Assembly (NCBI RefSeq): GCF_009769755.1
Contig: NZ_SDWJ01000002.1
Span: 248,001 to 312,000, forward strand
Length of the DNA: 64,000 nucleotides
Reading direction: 5' to 3'
Source of the DNA: Sphingorhabdus profundilacus
GTDB lineage: Bacteria > Pseudomonadota > Alphaproteobacteria > Sphingomonadales > Sphingomonadaceae
Position 1 is the first letter of the stretch. Every line of letters begins with the position of its first letter. A model generated the notes under the pieces. It searched no databases. It saw only the letters and a list, made by a program, of their open reading frames with translations, and was not told the DNA's origin. Of the stretch, positions 1 to 9,606 are shown piece after piece. The translations under genes and the position numbers were made by a program.

Positions 1-1
1 G

Positions 2-328
2 CCCGACGAAATGGGCATCGGCCCTGTTTTCGCCATTCCGAAACTGTTGCAGCGTTTTGGCCTGAAGATGGACGACATCGGCATCTGGGAACTGAACGAA
101 GCCTTCGCCGTGCAGGTGCTTTATTGCCGCGACAAGCTCGGCATTCCGGGTGAGCTGCTGAACGTCAATGGCGGCTCGATCTCCATCGGCCACCCCTATG
201 GCATGACCGGCGCACGCTGCACCGGCCACGCCCTGATCGAAGGCAAGCGCCGCGGTGCCAAATATGGCGTCGTTACCATGTGCGTCGGCGGCGGCATGGG
301 CGCAGCCGGATTGTTCGAGATTTTCTAA
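2..328 (+). CDS. Thiolase family acyltransferase (acetyl-CoA acetyltransferase type), C-terminal part
   Basis: This is the last 108 residues of a thiolase; the gene begins before the window. Visible family marks are NEAFAVQ, which carries the Asn and Glu of the active-site loop, [16 protein letters not shown], which contains the catalytic GHP histidine, and the C-terminal [15 protein letters not shown], which carries the second catalytic cysteine. Thiolases condense two acyl-CoA molecules or cleave 3-ketoacyl-CoA in the cytoplasm. The [10 protein letters not shown] form is usual for fatty-acid or steroid degradation thiolases, but the substrate cannot be set from the tail. The reading frame is open from base 2. 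Confidence 0.93.
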   Translation, partial: PDEMGIGPVFAIPKLLQRFGLKMDDIGIWELNEAFAVQVLYCRDKLGIPGELLNVNGGSISIGHPYGMTGARCTGHALIEGKRRGAKYGVVTMCVGGGMGAAGLFEIF

Positions 329-522
329 AGCGATTTGGGGGACAGGCCAGATTGGGTCCGTCCCCCCTGAAGGCCCATTCCCGCCCGGGAAGTGACGAGC
401 CAAGCCGCGACGCGCGGATGCGTTTTCTTGTCCGCTTCGGGGGCTGCTGCACGATGGACCCTGGAACGACGTCACCGGAGGTGAACCGAGTTCAGCGTGA
501 CGGGAGTCTTGATGGAAGTTTT

Positions 523-1503
523 TTATTCCGAAACCATCCCGCTCGCAAAAACAAACCCGTCCGGTCGATCTTCGGCCAGCAACGCTGGGCCATCAAGGTC
601 GACCCAATTGGCCCCTTGCGCGGCCAGATAGGCAGGGGCGATGCCAAGGCTGGTCGACAGCATGCAGCCGACCATGATTTTCATCCCCGCCGCTTCGGCC
701 GCTTCGGCCAGCTTTAACGCCTCGGTCAGGCCGCCTGCCTTGTCGAGCTTGATATTGATGCCGTCATAATAAGGGGCAAGGCGCGCCACATCGGCGGCGC
801 TATGGCAGCTCTCGTCCGCGATGACCGGCAACGCGCAGGATATTCCCGCCAACATCGAATCTTGCCCTGCCGGAACCGGCTGTTCGATCATTTCAACGCC
901 CAACGTCGCCAGCAACGCGGCTTCGGCGGCAATGTCCAGATGTGCCCAGCTTTCATTGGCGTCGACGATAAGGCGCGCCTCAGGTGCACCCGCGCGCACC
1001 GCCGCGACACGGGCAAAGTCACCCTCGCCGGTCAGCTTCAGTTTCAGCACGGAATATCCCTTGGCCGTCGCCTTGGCGGCATTCGCCTCCATCACCGCCG
1101 GTTCACCGAGCGAGATGGTAAAGGCCGTGACCAGCGGCGCGGGCGCTGCTGTCAGACCGGCAAAGCGCCATAACGGCACCTCCGCCGCCTTGGCCGAAAC
1201 GTCCCAAAGTGCACAATCGAGCGCATTGCGCGCCGCGCCGGGTGGGAGCAGAAGCTGCACTGCGTCACGCGCCGCATTTGCGCCAAGTGGCTCCAGCTGC
1301 GGCAGCACAGCCTCCACCTCGGCAAGGCAACTTTCCGCCGTTTCCCCATTATAATAGATTGCCGTGCCCTCCCCAAGCCCGACATGCGTCCCGTCGCTGA
1401 CGGCGACAACAAGCACGTCAACATATGTCTTGGCACCACGTGAAATAATGAACTGCCCTGCAACCGGCCAGCGTTCAACGGCTGCACTTATACGTAATGC
1501 CAT
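523..1503 (-). CDS. L-Ala-D/L-Glu (dipeptide) epimerase, enolase superfamily
   Basis: A 326-residue member of the muconate lactonising enzyme subgroup of the enolase superfamily. The N-terminal capping domain is followed by a TIM barrel with the expected catalytic set: KLKL (the KxK base) near residue 155, VDANESW and IEQPV and ADES as the three metal ligand positions, and the opposite base lysine in KLDKAGG. Proteins of this kind epimerise L-Ala-D-Glu from recycled murein peptides in the cytoplasm; that substrate is inferred from family similarity. It is convergent with the thiolase gene, which leaves about 190 bases between them. ATG at 1503 gives the usual family length. Confidence 0.85.
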   Translation of the reverse strand: MALRISAAVERWPVAGQFIISRGAKTYVDVLVVAVSDGTHVGLGEGTAIYYNGETAESCLAEVEAVLPQLEPLGANAARDAVQLLLPPGAARNALDCALWDVSAKAAEVPLWRFAGLTAAPAPLVTAFTISLGEPAVMEANAAKATAKGYSVLKLKLTGEGDFARVAAVRAGAPEARLIVDANESWAHLDIAAEAALLATLGVEMIEQPVPAGQDSMLAGISCALPVIADESCHSAADVARLAPYYDGINIKLDKAGGLTEALKLAEAAEAAGMKIMVGCMLSTSLGIAPAYLAAQGANWVDLDGPALLAEDRPDGFVFASGMVSE

Positions 1504-1686
1504 GGCCCCACCCGACTGTTATCCGGGGGCAGACTGGCCAGTTAAGGCCCGCATTGCAAGCCGTGCTGCGGTATTTTTTGCCGGTTTTCCATTATTCAAG
1601 TCGGCACAACGCGGTTTGGACCACAAGAACAGAACGTCTTGCGGTTCAATCGCGCGAATTTTTCGAAAACAGGAATCCGGGCCCGA

Positions 1687-2031
1687 TTACCGGTCGTAAT
1701 CGCGTTGCATTCCTGCGCCGCGTGCCGGTGCAGCCGCCGTCAAACGGAGCGCCTCTGCCGACAGGCTGATCGAACCGATTTCATCGGCTTCTTCATCTTC
1801 ATCGACCTGAACCTTCTGCAACGACTGGACCAGTCCTTCTTGCAAATGATCGGGACGAACGGTTTCTTCCGCAATTTCGCGTAGCGCGACGACGGGATTT
1901 TTATCACGGTCGCGATCAACGGTCAGTTCGGCGCCACCGGAAATTTCGCGTGCGCGCTCGGCCGCCAGCAATACGAGGTCAAAACGGTTGGTGACCTTAT
2001 CAATACAATCTTCAACGGTTACGCGTGCCAT
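1687..2031 (-). CDS. rpoZ: DNA-directed RNA polymerase omega subunit
   Basis: A 114-residue protein beginning MARVTVEDC, with [16 protein letters not shown] and [12 protein letters not shown], the helical core that clamps the beta-prime subunit and is conserved in omega. The alphaproteobacterial form has an acidic linker, seen here as DEDEEADE, and a variable tail. It assists RNA polymerase assembly and is usually the site that lets ppGpp bind the core enzyme. It stands alone on the minus strand, with 183 bases to the epimerase start, so it is probably monocistronic. Confidence 0.96.
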   Translation of the reverse strand: MARVTVEDCIDKVTNRFDLVLLAAERAREISGGAELTVDRDRDKNPVVALREIAEETVRPDHLQEGLVQSLQKVQVDEDEEADEIGSISLSAEALRLTAAAPARGAGMQRDYDR

Positions 2032-2170
2032 GCTGGCTCCTGATTCTTCACAGATTTCGGAAAAGTTGAGCGCACCTAAGGTTTGCGCGACAAAATGTCA
2101 ATGAAAACGGCGCGTCGATTGCTTTGGGGTCAGGCTTGCCGATGCGGGACGGACAGGCTACCCCGGACAA

Positions 2171-3355
2171 ATGGCGGCCCATTCCACCACGCCCGGATTT
2201 CCCGGAAAGCAATTTGCGGTCGCAGGGCATGACCTGTTCGTCCTGCATTCTGCCGATGATCGCCTTTTGGCGATGCACGCTTTGATCGCAAACGCGCGGC
2301 AATCCGTTCAAATGTTTTTTTACATGATTGCCGATGATGCGACCGGCCGGGAAATATTGGACGCATTGGTTGTCGCGGCAAAGCGTGGCGTCGAGGTGCA
2401 GCTTATCATAGACAGCTTCGGTTCGGCCGATACCGACTACGGATTTTTCGATCCGTTGGTCAATGCCGGTGGTCATTATCATTTTTTCAGCACGCGCAAA
2501 GGGCTCGGCTACTTCATCCGCAACCACCAGAAAATGCTGATAATCGATGCACGCCATGCCCTTGTTGGCGGATTTAACATTACCGACCAATATTTCGGGC
2601 GCAAAGGTGATGACAGCTGGGAAGATTTGGGGATCATCATTTCAGGACCGCAGGTCATGCGCCTTGCCACCTATTTCGGTGATTTAGACCGAATTTCCCA
2701 AGACGGAAAAGTACGCTATCTTGGCATCCGCAACGTCATTCGCAACTGGCGGCCGGGTATTGGCGAAATCCAATGGCTGCTTGGCGGGCCGACCAATCGC
2801 ATCTCGCCATGGGCGCTGACGCTGAAACGGTCGTTACAGGTTGGCAAGCGTTTCGATATCGTATCGGCCTATTTTTCCCCATCTCAGACAATCCTTCGCC
2901 GCATTGCCGCAGTTGCCCGGCGCGGAGGAGGTTCACGCATGGTGATGGCCGGAAAGACCGACAATGGCGCAACCATTCCGGCGGCACGATTGCTCTATCG
3001 CTATTTGATAAAGCGCAAGGCGCGCCTGTACGAATTCCAGCCGCGCCCGTTGCACATGAAGCTGATGGTCATAGACGATGCAGTCTATATCGGTTCAGCC
3101 AATCTTGATATCCGCAGCCTGTTTATCAATCTGGAAATCATGGTGCGGATCAAAGACGCGGCCTTGGCGGCTTATATGCGCGAACTGGTCGACATCCTGA
3201 TCTCGCAATCCATCGAACAAACCGTCCCGCTCTTGAAAAATCGTGATCGATGGTGGAGCCGCCTCAAAGGCGGGCTTGCCTATTTCCTGGTGAATACCGT
3301 CGACTATTCAATCGGACGACGGATCAAATTCGGCCTGCTTGGAAACCGCCGGTAA
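2171..3355 (+). CDS. Phospholipase D-like / cardiolipin synthase family protein
   Basis: A 394-residue phospholipase D superfamily protein with two HKD motifs. The first is HQKMLIIDARHALVGG near residue 116 and the second is HMKLMVIDDAVYIGSANLD near residue 296, each with the HxKxxxxD core and a following Gly/Ser-Asn. Two motifs in one chain form one active site that works through a phospho-histidine intermediate. There is no clear N-terminal membrane segment, unlike ClsA of enterobacteria. Its role is probably phosphatidyl transfer in cardiolipin synthesis or phospholipid turnover at the inner membrane, inferred from the family. It is convergent with phaZ. Confidence 0.85.
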   Translation: MAAHSTTPGFPGKQFAVAGHDLFVLHSADDRLLAMHALIANARQSVQMFFYMIADDATGREILDALVVAAKRGVEVQLIIDSFGSADTDYGFFDPLVNAGGHYHFFSTRKGLGYFIRNHQKMLIIDARHALVGGFNITDQYFGRKGDDSWEDLGIIISGPQVMRLATYFGDLDRISQDGKVRYLGIRNVIRNWRPGIGEIQWLLGGPTNRISPWALTLKRSLQVGKRFDIVSAYFSPSQTILRRIAAVARRGGGSRMVMAGKTDNGATIPAARLLYRYLIKRKARLYEFQPRPLHMKLMVIDDAVYIGSANLDIRSLFINLEIMVRIKDAALAAYMRELVDILISQSIEQTVPLLKNRDRWWSRLKGGLAYFLVNTVDYSIGRRIKFGLLGNRR

Positions 3356-3359
3356 AGAT

Positions 3360-3373
3360 CCCCGGTTACGGGG
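3360..3373. terminator. Weak hairpin between convergent genes
   Basis: CCCCG-GTTA-CGGGG forms a short perfect stem in the 52-base gap between the convergent phospholipase D-like and phaZ genes. There is no T-tract on either side, so it is only a candidate bidirectional terminator. Confidence 0.3.
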
Positions 3374-3407
3374 CTACGTGGCACTTTAAGCAATAGGGTC
3401 AGGACGT

Positions 3408-4646
3408 TCAACCCTTATGCGTGTCGATCCATTCTTCGAGTATCGGGGCAATCCGTTCGCGCCATTTGCTGCCGTTGAAGATGCCATAATGGCCGACTTC
3501 GGGTGCCATATGGTATTTCTTGTGGCTGTCGGGCAGGCCGGTTGCGATGGTCAGCGCAGCTTTGGTCTGGCCAAGGCCGCTGATGTCGTCCCGCTCGCCT
3601 TCGATGGCGAGGATCGCGATGTCCTTGATCGCGCCGGGGTCGACCAGCTTACCGCGATAGTTGAACTCGCCCTTGGGCAGCAGGTGGCGCTGGAACACGG
3701 TGTCGACCGTCTGCAGATAGAATTCCGCCGTCATGTCGCAGACCGCGCGATATTCGTCGTAAAATTCCTTGTGCCGGTCCGCCCCCTCGCCATCGCCTTT
3801 GACGAGGTCGGAGAACATGGACCAATGGCTGATCATATGGTTGCCAAGGTTCATCGACATGAAACCCGACAGTTGCAGGAACCCGGGATATACGCGGCGG
3901 CCCGATCCCTTATAATAGGGCGGCACCGTCGCGATCACATTTTGCACGAACCAGTCGTGCGGGCGGCGCGTCGCATGGTCGTTAACGGCGGTGGGGGCTT
4001 CGCGGGTATCGATCGGGCCGCCCATCATGGTCAGCGTGCGTGGACGCAAGGGATGGTTATTCGCGCTCATAGTCGCGGCTGCGGCATAGGCGGGAACCGA
4101 CGGCTGGCACACGGCCAGCATATGCGCGCCGCGACCCCCTGCATCGGGGCCGATAAATTCGAGCCACTCGATCAGATAATCGATATAGCTTTCCAGATCG
4201 AAGCCACCGCCGGTCAATGGCACATCGCGCGCATCTTTCCAGTCGGTGATATAGACGTCATAAACGGGCAGCATCCGCTCCACCGTGCCGCGCAGCAGCG
4301 TGGCGAAATGCCCCGACATCGGCGCACAGATCAGCAGCCGTGGCTTTTCGCTGCTGCCTTCATAGGTAAAATGCTTGAGCTGGCCAAAGGGCTTGCGCGC
4401 TTCGTTGACTTCGGTGACCGGCAGATGCTTTCCGCCAATGTCGACAAAATCAAGGCCGAAGGCGGGCTTTCCACGCGGCATTACCGAATGGGCAAAGACG
4501 TCGAGCGCGGAGGCCGCAATCGGGGTCATGCCGCCATAGGTGAAGGGGCCTGACGCGAAATTGTTCAGAAAATCAGCCTGTTTCTGGGCAATCCAGCCCG
4601 CGCCCGCAAGCCAGCCGCGCTGAATATCATAACCGGTGTACAGCAT
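3408..4646 (-). CDS. phaZ: Intracellular polyhydroxybutyrate depolymerase
   Basis: A 412-residue protein that follows the intracellular (nPHB granule) depolymerase family from end to end, starting MLYTGYDIQRGWL and ending in an alpha/beta hydrolase region. The lipase-box-like segment AVCQPSVPA near residue 180 places a cysteine where these enzymes carry their nucleophile, and an EGERDD segment and a HYGIFNG histidine fit the Asp and His of the triad. It breaks down stored PHB to hydroxybutyrate when carbon is limiting. The gene is divergent from the ABC exporter gene, with a 151-base promoter region between them, and ends 52 bases from the phospholipase D stop. Confidence 0.92.
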   Translation of the reverse strand: MLYTGYDIQRGWLAGAGWIAQKQADFLNNFASGPFTYGGMTPIAASALDVFAHSVMPRGKPAFGLDFVDIGGKHLPVTEVNEARKPFGQLKHFTYEGSSEKPRLLICAPMSGHFATLLRGTVERMLPVYDVYITDWKDARDVPLTGGGFDLESYIDYLIEWLEFIGPDAGGRGAHMLAVCQPSVPAYAAAATMSANNHPLRPRTLTMMGGPIDTREAPTAVNDHATRRPHDWFVQNVIATVPPYYKGSGRRVYPGFLQLSGFMSMNLGNHMISHWSMFSDLVKGDGEGADRHKEFYDEYRAVCDMTAEFYLQTVDTVFQRHLLPKGEFNYRGKLVDPGAIKDIAILAIEGERDDISGLGQTKAALTIATGLPDSHKKYHMAPEVGHYGIFNGSKWRERIAPILEEWIDTHKG

Positions 4647-4797
4647 AGATGCTTCCCTAAATAATATAGGGGCATGAAAATATTGCCCCCGAAGTTGTCA
4701 CTGACATAAGCCTTTATTGTGCATTGCACCATAAAAAACTTAACAGTTTGCCCTCTCCGCAATTGTTTGGGTTCCCGCGCACTGCTAGGCGCGTGTC

Positions 4798-6606
4798 ATG
4801 ACCGAACCAGCGACAATCACCGACACCGCCTTACCCATCGCCGAGCCTGAAGAAACACCATCGCCGCCAGCGCGCAAATTGGGCCAGTTGCGGATGGTTG
4901 CCCATTTCGCCAGCCATTATCCGCGCCAGATATTCTATGCCGCCATCGCGTTGATTGTCGCGGCCAGCGCGACACTGGCGATTCCCGCCGGATTTCAGAG
5001 GATTATTGACAAGGGCTTTATTGCCGATGGCGGCGATATCGACCCTTATTTCCGCTATTTGCTGATGATTGTGGCCGTGCTGGCCGTTGCAACTGCGTCT
5101 CGCTTCTATTTTGTCAGCTGGCTGGGCGAACGGGTGGTCGCCGATGTCCGTGTGGCGGTGCAAAAAAACCTGCTCCGGCTCGCACCGCGCTTTTTCGAAG
5201 AAAACCGCCCCGCCGAAATCGCCAGCCGCATGACCGCCGACACCGCCGTCATTGAACAGATTGTCGGTACAACCGTGTCGGTCGCGGCGCGGAACTTTGT
5301 TATTGGCGTAGGCGGGATAGTCTATCTCTTTACCCTCGCCCCCAAATTGACGGCGGCGTTGCTGATCGGCATCCCGATCGTCATTCTGCCCATCGTGTTC
5401 ATTGGCCGACGGCTGGAAAAGGCGTCGCGTTCCTCACAGGACCGCGTCGCGGACATTGGCACCATCACTTCGGAAAGCCTGGGCGCGCTGAAAATTGTGC
5501 AGGCCTTTGGTCAGGAAGGGCGCGAGCATATCCGTTTTTCCGACGCCGTCGAAAGCACTTTTGCCGCGGCCAAGCGCCGCATCGGCCTGCGTGCCATGCT
5601 GACCGCCATTGTCATCGCCCTGATTTTCAGCGCGATCACCCTGCTGATGTGGGAAGGCGCACAGGGCGTGGCCGAGGGCACGATTTCGGGCGGCACCATC
5701 GCGGCCTTCGTCCTGACCGGCGGTCTGGTCGCCGGCGCATTTGGTGCGTTGACCGAAGTCTATGGCGATCTGGTGCGTGGTGCCGGGGCTTCCGGGCGGC
5801 TGGCTGAATTGCTGGCGGCGGAGCCTGACATCGCCCCGCCTGCCAAGCCCGTGGCCCTGCCGGTCCCGCCGCGCGGGCAGCTTGAATTCCAGAATGTGAA
5901 CTTCCGCTACCCCACCCGGCCCGAAGTATCGGCGCTCGACAATTTCAGCCTGAAGGTCAGCCCCGGCGAAACCGTCGCGGTGGTCGGCCCGTCGGGCGCA
6001 GGCAAGTCGACTTTGTTCCAATTGGCGCAGCGTTTCTACGATCCCGAAAGCGGGGCGATCCGCATCGACGGCGTCGCGCTGACCAGCGCCGACCCGGCCG
6101 AGATCCGCCTGCGTATGGCCTATGTGCCGCAGGATACCGTGCTGTTCGCCTCCTCGGCGCGCGACAATCTGCGCTATGGCAACTGGCTCGCCGATGACGA
6201 CGCCATCTGGCACGCCGCCGAACAGGCCAATGCCGCGACCTTCCTGCGCGAATTGCCGCAGGGGCTCGACACCTATCTGGGTGAAGGTGGCGCGCGGTTG
6301 TCGGGTGGGCAACGACAGCGCATCGCCATCGCCCGCGCCGTCCTGCGGCAGGCGCCGATCCTGCTGCTCGACGAGGCGACCAGCGCGCTTGACGCCGAAA
6401 GCGAACGGCTGGTGCAGGATGCGCTCGACCATCTGATGAAGGACCGCACGACCATCGTGATCGCGCACCGGCTGGCCACCGTTCGGTCCGCCGACCGCAT
6501 CATCGTGATGGATCAGGGCCACATCGTCGAAGAAGGCGACCATGCGAAGCTGAGCGCTGCCGGGGGCCTTTATGCCCGTCTGGCGAGCCTGCAGTTCGAC
6601 GCCTGA
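4798..6606 (+). CDS. ABC exporter, fused permease and ATPase (MsbA/LipidA-exporter-like)
   Basis: A 602-residue half-transporter. About six membrane helices lie between residues 40 and 320, followed by a nucleotide-binding domain with Walker A GPSGAGKST near residue 400, a Q-loop (AYVPQDTVLFASS), the signature LSGGQRQRIAIARA, Walker B ILLLDEATSALD and the switch histidine in IVIAHRLATVR. Such type-IV exporters work as dimers and move lipids or hydrophobic compounds out of the inner leaflet; the substrate is not set by sequence. ATG at 4798 follows a 151-base divergent region. The gene is 67 bases upstream of xseB and may share its transcript. Confidence 0.92.
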   Translation: MTEPATITDTALPIAEPEETPSPPARKLGQLRMVAHFASHYPRQIFYAAIALIVAASATLAIPAGFQRIIDKGFIADGGDIDPYFRYLLMIVAVLAVATASRFYFVSWLGERVVADVRVAVQKNLLRLAPRFFEENRPAEIASRMTADTAVIEQIVGTTVSVAARNFVIGVGGIVYLFTLAPKLTAALLIGIPIVILPIVFIGRRLEKASRSSQDRVADIGTITSESLGALKIVQAFGQEGREHIRFSDAVESTFAAAKRRIGLRAMLTAIVIALIFSAITLLMWEGAQGVAEGTISGGTIAAFVLTGGLVAGAFGALTEVYGDLVRGAGASGRLAELLAAEPDIAPPAKPVALPVPPRGQLEFQNVNFRYPTRPEVSALDNFSLKVSPGETVAVVGPSGAGKSTLFQLAQRFYDPESGAIRIDGVALTSADPAEIRLRMAYVPQDTVLFASSARDNLRYGNWLADDDAIWHAAEQANAATFLRELPQGLDTYLGEGGARLSGGQRQRIAIARAVLRQAPILLLDEATSALDAESERLVQDALDHLMKDRTTIVIAHRLATVRSADRIIVMDQGHIVEEGDHAKLSAAGGLYARLASLQFDA

Positions 6607-6673
6607 CTGACGCGCCGCGCGCAAACAATTCGAAGGGCTTGACCCGAACAGCGGCTAGCGCCATTGCAGGGGC

Positions 6674-6913
6674 ATGTCTTCAGAAGCACCCGAACTGAAT
6701 TTCGAACAGGCGCTGCGCGCGCTTGAGGATATTGTCCACAAGCTGGAAAGCGGGGAAGCGCCGCTCGACGAATCGATTGCGCTTTATGAACGCGGCAACC
6801 AGTTGCGCGCGCTGTGCCAGCAACGGCTGGACGCGGCCAAGGCGCGGATCGAGGCGATTACGCTGGGGCCCGACGGCACGCCCGCTGGCACCGCGCCTTT
6901 CGACGCCGGTTGA
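6674..6913 (+). CDS. xseB: Exodeoxyribonuclease VII small subunit
   Basis: A 79-residue protein with the complete XseB pattern: FEQALRALEDIVHKLESGEAPLDESIALYERG, followed by a CQQRLDAAKARIE helix that packs into the coiled coil with XseA. It forms the small subunit of exonuclease VII, which degrades single-stranded DNA in both directions. It heads the xseB-ispA-coaD run, with only six bases to ispA. That order is common in proteobacteria, where xseB precedes the farnesyl diphosphate synthase gene. Confidence 0.95.
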   Translation: MSSEAPELNFEQALRALEDIVHKLESGEAPLDESIALYERGNQLRALCQQRLDAAKARIEAITLGPDGTPAGTAPFDAG

Positions 6914-6919
6914 TCCGGC

Positions 6920-7801
6920 ATGTTGCATGACGCGCTGAACCAGATTGCCGCCGATGTAGACGTCGAATTTGACCGGCTGCTCGCGCTGCCCGGCGATGCG
7001 CGCGACCCGCTTTATGCCGCGATGCGCCATGCGGCGATTGGCGGGGGCAAAAGATTGCGGCCCTTGCTGGTCACCGCGACCGCGGCCCTGTTCCATGTCG
7101 ACCGCGATGTCGCGTTGCGCGTCGGGACGGCGGTGGAGGCGATCCATGTCTATTCGCTGATCCATGACGACCTGCCGTGCATGGACGATGACGATTTGCG
7201 CCGGGGCAAGCCCACCGTGCACCGCGCCTTTGGCGAGGCGACCGCCGTGCTCGCGGGCGACTCGCTGCATGCGCTGGCCTTTGAAATATTGGCAAGCTCG
7301 CGCACCCATACCGACCCTTTCATCCGCAGCGAGTTGATCGCCACCCTTGCGCTGGCGAGCGGCCCTGATGGCATGGCGGGCGGGCAGATGATGGATCTGG
7401 AGGCGGAAAAGACAACCTTTGACCTGCCCACGGTCACGCGGTTGCAGGCGCTGAAGACCGGTGCGCTGATTGCCGCCAGCGTCGAAATGGGCGCGATCCT
7501 CGGCCATATTCCACCCGAAGGCCGCGCGCATCTGAAAGGCTATGCCCGCGATATCGGCCTCGCTTTCCAGATTGCCGACGACATTTTGGACGTGGAGGGC
7601 GACCCTGCACTCGCTGGCAAGGCGCTGCAAAAGGATGCCGATGCGGGCAAGGGGACGTTCGTCTCGCTCATGGGCCTCGAGCGCGCCAAGCAACAGGCGG
7701 GCATGCTGGTGACGCAGGCGAACGAGCATCTGGCAGGCTATGGCAGCGAGGCCGACCTGCTGCGCGCCATTGCCAATTATATTACGGAGAGGGACCGTTA
7801 A
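6920..7801 (+). CDS. ispA: Farnesyl/geranyl diphosphate synthase (polyprenyl synthetase)
   Basis: A 293-residue all-helical prenyltransferase. The first aspartate-rich motif DDLPCMDDDD near residue 84 and the second DDILD near residue 223 bind the magnesium-diphosphate groups, and GGGKRLRP near residue 41 is the diphosphate-binding loop. The length and the DDxxxxD spacing fit short-chain bacterial IspA, which makes C15 diphosphate for quinones, undecaprenyl carriers and hopanoids or carotenoids. Its stop shares one base with the coaD start (TAATG), which suggests translational coupling. Confidence 0.94.
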   Translation: MLHDALNQIAADVDVEFDRLLALPGDARDPLYAAMRHAAIGGGKRLRPLLVTATAALFHVDRDVALRVGTAVEAIHVYSLIHDDLPCMDDDDLRRGKPTVHRAFGEATAVLAGDSLHALAFEILASSRTHTDPFIRSELIATLALASGPDGMAGGQMMDLEAEKTTFDLPTVTRLQALKTGALIAASVEMGAILGHIPPEGRAHLKGYARDIGLAFQIADDILDVEGDPALAGKALQKDADAGKGTFVSLMGLERAKQQAGMLVTQANEHLAGYGSEADLLRAIANYITERDR

Positions 7802-8301
7802 TGACACATCGCATCGGCGTATATCCCGGGACATTTGACCCCATCACACTGGGCCATATGGACATCATCCGGCGCGGGGCAAAGTTGGTGGATGAGCTGG
7901 TCATCGGCGTCACCACCAACGCCGCCAAAACGCCGATGTTTTCCGACGATGAACGCATCGCGATGGTGAAGCGCGAAGTGGCGAGCATCGGCGATGCGAC
8001 TATCCGCGTTGTCGGTTTTAACTCGCTGCTGATGGATTTTGCGGAATCGGTTGGCGCGACGACGGTGATCCGCGGCATTCGCGGCGTGACCGATTTCGAA
8101 TATGAATATCAGCTCACCGGCATGAACCGGCAGCTCAACACCCGCGTCGACACCGTGTTCCTGATGGCCGACGTCGCCCTGCAACCCATTGCCTCGCGCC
8201 TCGTCAAGGAAATCGCGCTCTATGGCGGGGAGATTGGGAAGTTCGTGACGCCCGCCATCCGCGACGAAGTGGTCGCGCGGGTCGCCAAGGCAAAAAGCTA
8301 A
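7801..8301 (+). CDS. coaD: Pantetheine-phosphate adenylyltransferase
   Basis: A 166-residue protein with the nucleotidyltransferase motif GTFDPITLGH at residues 8-17, the RGIRGVTDFEYE segment and the C-terminal SRLVKEIALYGG that corresponds to the ISSTxVR-type loop. It transfers AMP from ATP to 4'-phosphopantetheine, the fourth step of coenzyme A synthesis. It is the last gene of the xseB-ispA-coaD run and converges on the terminase gene, whose stop lies only nine bases beyond. Confidence 0.97.
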   Translation: MTHRIGVYPGTFDPITLGHMDIIRRGAKLVDELVIGVTTNAAKTPMFSDDERIAMVKREVASIGDATIRVVGFNSLLMDFAESVGATTVIRGIRGVTDFEYEYQLTGMNRQLNTRVDTVFLMADVALQPIASRLVKEIALYGGEIGKFVTPAIRDEVVARVAKAKS

Positions 8302-8310
8302 GGTCAGGGC

Positions 8311-9606
8311 CTAAAGCGCGCGGATCTGGGGTGTACGTGGCTGGCCACGCAGCATCAACGCCCATAGCGCCCAAACCATCGCATCGGCCCGGTCCGGGCT
8401 TTTGCCTTCACCGATATAGCCGCCGGGCACCAGCCCGGCCAGCTCTGCTTCCAGCTCGGCAAAATGCCCCGCAAACAGGGCGCGGCCATTTTCGAACAGG
8501 GCCGCCACCGGCTCTGCCCGCGCCGCCTTGCCCTTGGCCGCATGCACCAGTTCCAGCGGCAAGGTTGACGCCGCCGCCAGCAGGACCGAACGTACCATCG
8601 CCCCACCCTGATTGCGTTCAGCGACCACACGGTCGGCATCAAAGGCCATCGCTGCATCAGCCACCGCCCGCGCCCAGCCTTCGGGCGAGGCACCGCCAAC
8701 CGAACAGTCGGCCAGCACATAGGCGTTGCCATCGCGGCCGGTCGCACACACAATGATGCCGCATGTCCCATTGGCCGAGGCGGGCGGATCGACGCCGATG
8801 ACTGTGCGGGTGACGCCGATGTCGCGATCGGGCGCGCTGCGGCACCGGGCGATCAGTTCCAGCGGCCACAGACTGCCCTCGACATCGTCGAACAATCGCC
8901 CTTCCAATTCCTGTAGCGCGATGCGCGTGCCCCCATAATGGGCCTGCATCGCACCCACAAAGCTTTCCGGCAAATGCGGGTTTTCCCCCGTTGCGCCCCC
9001 GGTACGCACGCTGTCGGCGGCCTCTATTATCCGCCGCAGCAAGGGCAAGGCGCGCGGCGTGGTCGTGACCACTGCGCGCGGATGCGCCCCCATCCGCAGG
9101 CCCATCTGCAAATTGTCCCATGTATCGACCGGATGTTGCCATTTGGCCAGCTCGTCGGCCCAGGCAAAATGATGCTCCGGCCCGCGCAGGCTTTCTGGGC
9201 TGGCCCCGGAATAGACAATGGCCTCACTGCCATTTTTGAACCACAAGGTCCGCTGCGCCGCCGACCAAAGCTCGATCTCGTCCTCTTGCGCCAGCTTGAG
9301 CAGACCCGATGGCCCCTCCACCATCACCCGGCGCGCTTCGTCCAATGTGGCGGCAACCAGCGCGATCCGGGTACATGGTTGGGCGCGGACCTGTGCCAAC
9401 ACCCATTCCGCGCCAGCCCGCGTCTTGCCAAAGCCGCGTCCCGCCATGATCATCCAGGTGCGCCAGTCGCTGTCCGGCGGCAACTGGCCTTCATGGTGGA
9501 AGGTGGCGAAATCGGCATTCAGCCATTCCGCCGTGCGCCTGTCCAGCTTTTCGATCAGAGTCGCGCCATAATCGCCGATCACGGCATTAAAGAACCGCTT
9601 CCTCAT
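8311..9606 (-). CDS. Phage/GTA-type terminase large subunit (DNA packaging ATPase-nuclease)
   Basis: A 431-residue terminase. Walker A is AGRGFGKTRAGAEW near residue 53, Walker B is HHFAWADELAKW near residue 145, and the C-terminal half has a RNase H-like nuclease fold beginning at VIGVDPPASANG with acidic residues also in DADRVVAERN. The family pumps DNA into proheads and cuts it. It resembles the RcGTA-type large terminase of alphaproteobacteria more than a classic cos terminase, though this is judged by motif and length only. It begins inside the last codons of the small-subunit-like gene (4-base overlap). No portal, protease or capsid gene follows, because coaD starts the next block. Confidence 0.85.
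   Translation of the reverse strand: MRKRFFNAVIGDYGATLIEKLDRRTAEWLNADFATFHHEGQLPPDSDWRTWMIMAGRGFGKTRAGAEWVLAQVRAQPCTRIALVAATLDEARRVMVEGPSGLLKLAQEDEIELWSAAQRTLWFKNGSEAIVYSGASPESLRGPEHHFAWADELAKWQHPVDTWDNLQMGLRMGAHPRAVVTTTPRALPLLRRIIEAADSVRTGGATGENPHLPESFVGAMQAHYGGTRIALQELEGRLFDDVEGSLWPLELIARCRSAPDRDIGVTRTVIGVDPPASANGTCGIIVCATGRDGNAYVLADCSVGGASPEGWARAVADAAMAFDADRVVAERNQGGAMVRSVLLAAASTLPLELVHAAKGKAARAEPVAALFENGRALFAGHFAELEAELAGLVPGGYIGEGKSPDRADAMVWALWALMLRGQPRTPQIRAL

Noticed and set aside
451-510. Degenerate copy of the TGCTGAA...TTCAGCA dispersed repeat after the thiolase gene
   Set aside because: Only fragments such as GATGGACCCTGG and TTCAGCGTGACG match; the hairpin arms are not preserved.
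5434-6624. 396-codon minus-strand ORF opposite the ABC exporter ATPase domain
   Set aside because: The plus frame has complete Walker A, signature and Walker B motifs; the antisense frame is a shadow.
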